Positions 44,077 through 48,519 of a stretch of 48,519 nucleotides of DNA are shown here, one piece after another; within the stretch, counting starts at the first letter, position 1; every line of letters begins with the position of its first letter. The stretch spans positions 1-48,519 of the forward strand of contig JAISCZ010000105.1 of NCBI GenBank assembly GCA_031265205.1, in the 5' to 3' direction. This stretch comes from Deltaproteobacteria bacterium. GTDB taxonomy: Bacteria > Desulfobacterota > Desulfarculia > Adiutricales > Adiutricaceae. The notes beneath the pieces were generated by a model. That model had not been told where the DNA came from. It did not search any database and worked only from the letters and a program-made list of their open reading frames with translations. A program made the translations under genes and the position numbers.

Positions 44077-45024
44077 TTAGGCGGCGGCTTCAGCCGTCGC
44101 GAAGAGTTGGGTCGAAAGGTAGCGCTCGCCCGTGTCGGGGAGAATCACGATGACGTTCTGACCCTTATGTTCCGGGCGCTTGGCCAGTTCCGTCGCGGCG
44201 TGGAGCGCCGCCCCGGAGGAAATGCCCACGAGAAGCCCCTCGGTCTTGGCGGCGTCGCGGGCGGCCGCGAAGGCGTCGGGGGTTTTGACGCGAAAGATCT
44301 CGTCCACCACGGCTTTGTCGTAAACCTGGGGCACGAAACCCGCCCCGATGCCTTGGATCTGGTGGGGCCCGGGCTTCTCGCCGGACAAGACTGAGGAATC
44401 GAAGGGCTCCACCGCCACCACCTTTAACTTGGGGTTCTTTTTCTTGATGACTTCCCCCGCGCCGCTAATGGTGCCGCCGGTGCCCACGCCGCCCACGAGA
44501 ACGTCGACTTGGCCTCCCGCGTCTTCCCAGATTTCGACGGCCGTGGTGAGCCGATGGACCTCAGGGTTCGCGGGATTGTTAAACTGTTGTGGAACGTAGG
44601 AGTCGGCGATCTGGGCGTGGAGTTCCTCCGCTTTTTTGATGGCGCCCTTCATGCCCTCGGAGCCGGGAGTCAGCTCGAGCCTCGCGCCCAAGGCGTAAAG
44701 GAGTTTGCGGCGCTCCAGGCTCATGGTCTCGGGCATGACGAGAATAATCGGGTAACCGCGGGCCGCCGCCACGAAGGCGAGCCCGATTCCCGTGTTGCCG
44801 GAGGTGGGCTCGATGATGGTGGTGGTTTTCTTCAGAAGGCCCTTTTTCTCGGCGTCCTCGATCATCGCGAGGGCGATGCGGTCTTTCACGCTTCCTAAGG
44901 GGTTGTAATACTCCAATTTGGCGATAACGGAGCCTAAAACTCCCCGCGCCGCGCCGTAACGGTTAAGTTTAACGAGCGGGGTTTTGCCAATCAGTTCGGT
45001 TAAGCTTTCAGCGATTTTGGACAT
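44077..45024 (-). CDS. cysK: Cysteine synthase (O-acetylserine sulfhydrylase)
   Basis: 315 residues. A fold-type II PLP enzyme that makes cysteine from O-acetylserine and sulfide in the cytoplasm. The PLP lysine is K47 in [10 protein letters not shown]; the substrate loop is [12 protein letters not shown] (71-82); the phosphate-binding loop is [11 protein letters not shown] near 180. Length is normal for CysK. ATG at 45024 with GAGG six bases upstream. Its sulfide substrate fits the dsrC context. Confidence 0.96.
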   Translation of the reverse strand: MSKIAESLTELIGKTPLVKLNRYGAARGVLGSVIAKLEYYNPLGSVKDRIALAMIEDAEKKGLLKKTTTIIEPTSGNTGIGLAFVAAARGYPIILVMPETMSLERRKLLYALGARLELTPGSEGMKGAIKKAEELHAQIADSYVPQQFNNPANPEVHRLTTAVEIWEDAGGQVDVLVGGVGTGGTISGAGEVIKKKNPKLKVVAVEPFDSSVLSGEKPGPHQIQGIGAGFVPQVYDKAVVDEIFRVKTPDAFAAARDAAKTEGLLVGISSGAALHAATELAKRPEHKGQNVIVILPDTGERYLSTQLFATAEAAA

Positions 45025-45581
45025 CTCTAACCTCGAAAAAAAATGATTTCCGGAGTCGCCTACAGGCTCCGGTTTAGAGAAAAAACAACTTGGGGAGGGA
45101 AACTTGGGGGGAAAACCTTAAGGGCGGAAACGGAGCGCGCGAAGGAAACGCGGGGGAAAACGCGCGCCAAAAGCGCGGCGGCCAAGGCCTTCGCGCGCTT
45201 GAAGCCCGCGCAAAGCCCCAAAGCCCACGGCGAAAAAAAGCCAATAGCCAAGAAAAAAGCCAAGAACATTATGGAATAACGCTCTCGGCCTTCAGGAAAA
45301 TCTGATCAGCTTTATGGAAAACGGATGGGGGGAAATTTTTTTCCGCCGACCCGAATACGCTTTTAAGATAAACCGCGGCGGGCGGCAAAGTCAAGGCTTT
45401 TTTTTTCTCCCGCGAGTTTGGTAGAATCTGGAGCCTTCGGCGCGCCAAGCTTTTTTACTCGCGCGCCGCTCAATTAATTATTTTTCCTTTTCGCCCGCGG
45501 CTTTTGGGGTTTCGCGCGCGCGTCTCAATTTTTTTCTTTTTTTCCTTCCGACCAACGAGTTCCCCCTAAGGAAATTTCCGC
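45025..45581. other. Divergent intergenic region between cysK and the Cys/Met PLP gene
   Basis: 557 bases. A plus-strand 78-codon frame at 45043-45279 is Lys/Arg/Ala-rich and overlaps the probable cysK promoter zone; it is not accepted as a gene. The rest holds T-rich stretches and a possible -10 (TAGAAT at 45422-45427) without a clear -35. Confidence 0.4.
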
Positions 45582-46712
45582 ATGCGCATTGAGACCATCC
45601 TCGTCCGGGGGGCCCATGACCCCCACAACGACACGGGGGCCGTCGCGGTCCCCATCTATCAGTCGGCGACCTTCAGCCACCCCGGGGTGGGGAAAAGCAC
45701 CGGCTTCGATTACGCGCGCTCGCAAAATCCCACCCGCGAGCCCTTGGAGCGCCAGGTCGCGCTCTTGGAAAATGGAACGGAGGCCATGGCCTTCGCGAGC
45801 GGCATGGCCGCGCTGGACGCTTTAATGGGCCTTTTCGCGCCGGGCGACCACCTCCTCGCGACCGCGGACCTCTATGGGGGCTCGGTGCGCCTCTTCGACG
45901 TTTTAACCCGGCGCGTGGGCCTTAAAGTGGACTATCTGGACACTAACGACGCGCGCCTCTTAAAGGAAAAGATCCGCCCCGAAACCCGAGGCGTCTTTCT
46001 GGAGACCCCCTCCAACCCCATGACGAACGTAACCGATATCCGGATGGTTAAAAAGACCGTGGGAGAGGATATTCTAGTCGTCGCGGACAACACTTTCCTG
46101 ACCCCCTACCTCCAAAGGCCCTTGGACCTGGGAGCGGACCTGGTTCTCCACAGCGGCACCAAATACCTGGGGGGACACAACGATACCCTCGCGGGCTTTA
46201 TCGTCACCCGCTCGGCGGAGATGGCCGAAAAGCTCCGTTTTATCACCAAGACCGTGGGAACGGGCCTCGCGCCCTTTGATAGCTTTTTAATACTCCGGGG
46301 CCTCAAGACCCTCCACCTGAGGATGGAGCGGGCGGAGGAAAACGCCCGCGCGGCGGCCCTTTTCCTCCAAGGCCATCCCCACGTCGAGCGCGTCTTTTAC
46401 CCCGGCCTCCCCGAGCATCCGGGGCGCCTCGTCAGCCAAACCCAGGCCAGCGGCTTTGGGGCCATGCTATCCTTTGAGGTGGACAGCGCGCGCCGGGCGG
46501 AAAAACTGCTCGAGACCGTCACGCTAATCCTCTACGCCGAAAGCCTCGGGGGAGTCGAGACCTTGGTCACCTACCCCTTCCTGCAGACCCACGCCGACGT
46601 GCCGGAGGCGACGCGCCTCTCCTTGGGCATTACCGATCGCCTTTTAAGGCTCTCGATGGGCGTGGAGAACTCCCAAGATCTGCTCGACGACCTGGAACGG
46701 GCCTTAAAATAA
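45582..46712 (+). CDS. Cys/Met-metabolism PLP enzyme (cystathionine gamma-synthase/beta-lyase family)
   Basis: 376 residues of the trans-sulfuration enzyme family, with YARSQNPTREPLE (44-56), the cofactor stacking region ADLYGGSVRLF, ETPSNP (141-146), DN170, and PLP lysine K194 in HSGTKYLGGHND. The C-terminal ESLGGVETLVTYPFLQTHADVP stretch fits either cystathionine gamma-synthase, cystathionine beta-lyase or O-acetylhomoserine sulfhydrylase; sequence alone does not settle which. ATG at 45582 with AAGGA about nine bases upstream. A PatB/MalY-type lyase follows 68 bases downstream. Confidence 0.92.
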   Translation: MRIETILVRGAHDPHNDTGAVAVPIYQSATFSHPGVGKSTGFDYARSQNPTREPLERQVALLENGTEAMAFASGMAALDALMGLFAPGDHLLATADLYGGSVRLFDVLTRRVGLKVDYLDTNDARLLKEKIRPETRGVFLETPSNPMTNVTDIRMVKKTVGEDILVVADNTFLTPYLQRPLDLGADLVLHSGTKYLGGHNDTLAGFIVTRSAEMAEKLRFITKTVGTGLAPFDSFLILRGLKTLHLRMERAEENARAAALFLQGHPHVERVFYPGLPEHPGRLVSQTQASGFGAMLSFEVDSARRAEKLLETVTLILYAESLGGVETLVTYPFLQTHADVPEATRLSLGITDRLLRLSMGVENSQDLLDDLERALK

Positions 46713-46780
46713 AGCGCCCACCGAAAACGCCCCCTTCGCCAGTCACCGCGCCTTCAGAGCGCCGGAGGCCTTCCACGCCC

Positions 46781-47953
46781 ATGCCCAACTTTGACGCCAT
46801 CGTCCCCCGGCGGGGGACCTATTCCCTGAAATACGATTTCGCCAAGGAAAGGGGCCTACCGGACGATCTGTTGCCCATGTGGGTCGCGGACATGGATTTT
46901 CCCGCTCCCCCGGAGGTGACGGAGGCCCTCAAAAAAGTCGCGGACCATGGGATCTTCGGTTATTCGGAGGCGAAGGAGGATTACTTCAAGCCCCTCCAAG
47001 ACTGGTTCCGGGAGCGCTTCGCCTTTGAGCCCCAAAGGAGTTGGCTCAAAAAAACCCCGGGCGTGGTCTTCGCCATCAACGCGGCCGTCCGGGGACTCAC
47101 CCGGGAAAAGGACGCCGTTTTAATCCAGTCCCCGGTCTATTACCCCTTCGGGGCCGCGATCCGCGCTAACGGACGGACTTTGGTCGACAGCCCCCTTGTC
47201 TATAAAGACGGGAAATACTCCGTTGACCTTGACGATTTCGCCTTCAAGATTAAAACCCATAACGTGAAAATGTTCCTCCTCTGCTCGCCCCACAACCCCG
47301 TGGGCCGGGTCTGGACGGAGGAAGAGTTACGCGCGATGGGGGAAATCTGCCGGGACCAGGGCTGCCTGGTCTTCTCCGACGAAATCCACTGCGACTTTGT
47401 CTGGGGCGACGCGAAACACCGCGTCTTCAACTCCCTTGACCCCTCCTTCGACGAGATCGCCATTCTCGCCACCGCCCCCAGCAAGACCTTTAACCTGGCG
47501 GGCCTACCGCTCTCCAACGTCTTTATCCCCAACGGGCAAACGCGGGCGGCCTTCAATCGGGAGGTCGAGCGAACCGGCGTCAGCCAGCTCTCCATCATGG
47601 CTTTGGTCGCCTGCCGCGAGGCCTACCTATGGGGCGGCCCCTGGCTCGACGCGTTGCGCGCGTACTTAGAAAAGAACCTCGCCTTCGCCCAAGACTTTCT
47701 GCGCGCCAAACTTCCCCGGGTCCGCCTCGCGAAGACGGAAGGCACTTACCTTTTATGGCTCGACTTTCAAAATCTGGGTCTTGGCCATGAGCGAGTCGGA
47801 GAGCTAATAATCAACGAGGCTAAACTCTGGCTGGACGACGGGCTTATCTTCGGCGAGGCGGGCCGGGGGTTCCAGCGAATCAACATGGCCTGCCCCCAAA
47901 GCGTTCTCGCGGAAGCCCTCGGGCGCCTCCATAAAACCTTCGGCGCTCTTTAA
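46781..47953 (+). CDS. PatB/MalY-type C-S lyase (aminotransferase-fold PLP enzyme)
   Basis: 390 residues. A fold-type I PLP protein of the MalY/PatB cystathionine beta-lyase group: FDAIVPRRGTYSLKYD near the start, PMWVADMDFPAPPEV (32-46), SPHNPVGRVW (169-178), SDEIHCDF (199-206) and PLP lysine K235 in APSKTFNLAGL. It cleaves C-S bonds in cystathionine or cysteine conjugates, giving homocysteine or thiol, pyruvate and ammonia. The ATG at 46781 has GAGG about 12 bases upstream. The pair with the preceding enzyme is a plausible methionine-synthesis unit. Confidence 0.93.
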   Translation: MPNFDAIVPRRGTYSLKYDFAKERGLPDDLLPMWVADMDFPAPPEVTEALKKVADHGIFGYSEAKEDYFKPLQDWFRERFAFEPQRSWLKKTPGVVFAINAAVRGLTREKDAVLIQSPVYYPFGAAIRANGRTLVDSPLVYKDGKYSVDLDDFAFKIKTHNVKMFLLCSPHNPVGRVWTEEELRAMGEICRDQGCLVFSDEIHCDFVWGDAKHRVFNSLDPSFDEIAILATAPSKTFNLAGLPLSNVFIPNGQTRAAFNREVERTGVSQLSIMALVACREAYLWGGPWLDALRAYLEKNLAFAQDFLRAKLPRVRLAKTEGTYLLWLDFQNLGLGHERVGELIINEAKLWLDDGLIFGEAGRGFQRINMACPQSVLAEALGRLHKTFGAL

Positions 47954-48519
47954 GGGCCGGAACCCAAAGCGCCGCCCGCCCCCTAGGGCCCTCCCCGCCA
48001 AGGCGGGGAGGCCGCGGACAACGTGGGTAACTCGCGTAGCTCTATCGCTCGCGAACGCCGCTTTCGGAAAAAGCCCATCGCCTTTTAATCTTTTTCTTAA
48101 TTTAAGGCGCGTTAGAAACCGTCAAGGTTGAAGCGCGGAGATTGGCCTGGGGCGTCCTTGGGAAACAAACGCGCCCTCAAAAACCCCGGCTAAGGACTCG
48201 CCCGCGCCAAAATTCGCCCACGCCTTACGGGTGGAGCGCGATAGGCGTCCGTGGGTTCCACGCCTCGTTTTCCTTAAATAAACTCGTTTCAAGCGCCAAA
48301 TGGAGCGCGTCGAATCTCGCGAAAACCTTCCCCCAAAAAGGTTTTTTAGCGCGAAACAGGGCGCTTCCAGCCGTAAGGAAGCGCCTTTCGCGAGCGGGAA
48401 CGCCAGAGGCCCCCTTTGAAAAATAAGGGGCCCAAGCCCCCAGCCTTTCAGGCCGCCGCGCCTCTTAACTTAATCGTTTCGCCTCCAGAGAAAAAAATAG
48501 GGCTGGAGAAACATAAAGC
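47954..48519. other. Gene-free window end with two hairpins
   Basis: A perfect 10-bp stem (47990-47999 with 48002-48011) lies 37 bases past the PatB/MalY stop but lacks a U-tract. A second 9-bp stem (48360-48368 with 48377-48385, ggcgcttcc and complement) is followed by only three T. A 94-codon frame at 48142-48426 has no recognisable domain and is not accepted. Confidence 0.45.

Noticed and set aside
45043..45279. 78-codon Lys/Ala-rich plus-strand frame next to cysK
   Set aside because: Starts 18 bases from the divergent cysK start in its likely promoter; no good ribosome binding site and no similarity. Kept out, though it echoes the basic tails elsewhere.
48142..48426. 94-codon plus-strand frame at the window end
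   Set aside because: No domain, no ribosome binding site, and it crosses a hairpin; looks like noncoding DNA.

Overview
The window is GC-rich bacterial chromosome. It carries compact housekeeping operons, unusually rich intergenic tandem repeats, and one large AT-richer accessory block. The best lineage clue is a true DsrC (40922-41239) with both redox cysteines in its C-terminal arm, which points to a dissimilatory sulfite/sulfate-reducing or sulfur-metabolising bacterium. With the signal peptides, lipoprotein, OmpA and autotransporter (a Gram-negative envelope), I infer a Desulfobacterota-like (former Deltaproteobacteria) organism. The Rpn-type repeats would fit a host-associated lifestyle. 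I cannot name the species.

Layout. 0.3-5.1 kb: three tandem EamA/DMT-family membrane transporters and a HhH-GPD DNA glycosylase, all on the minus strand. 5.3-14.6 kb, minus strand: a DEAD-box protein with divergent core motifs and a histone-H1-like tail, a CtpA-type protease, a Fur-family regulator, and the operon gpsA-nadD-rsfS, whose RsfS carries a 240-residue basic extension. 15.4-18.7 kb, plus strand: an envelope set made of a LysM protein, a lipoprotein and an ankyrin-OmpA protein. 18.7-30.4 kb is the accessory block. It has a tandem 1.85-kb duplication containing decayed Rpn nuclease genes that each keep an intact 100-codon 3' ORF with its own ribosome binding site. It also has a large autotransporter, an array of small ORFs interrupted by a 47-bp GA dinucleotide tract, and a wrecked DDE transposase joined to another piece of the Rpn repeat. 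31.0-34.6 kb, minus strand: glmU (short C-terminus), a GlmS isomerase without the glutaminase domain, and trpS. 35.1-43.6 kb, plus strand: ppiD-like, ffh, rpsP, khpA, rimM, trmD, dsrC and a TPR protein. 44.0-48.0 kb: cysK (minus strand), then a Cys/Met-metabolism PLP enzyme and a PatB/MalY C-S lyase (plus strand), so sulfur amino acid enzymes sit near dsrC.

The most interesting material is in the accessory block. The GA tract is placed so that losing one dinucleotide unit would fuse two homologous small ORFs into one 131-residue reading frame, a layout typical of phase variation, just upstream of the autotransporter. The Rpn copies look like dead nuclease genes whose internal small protein has been kept. 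No tRNA, rRNA or CRISPR array was seen.
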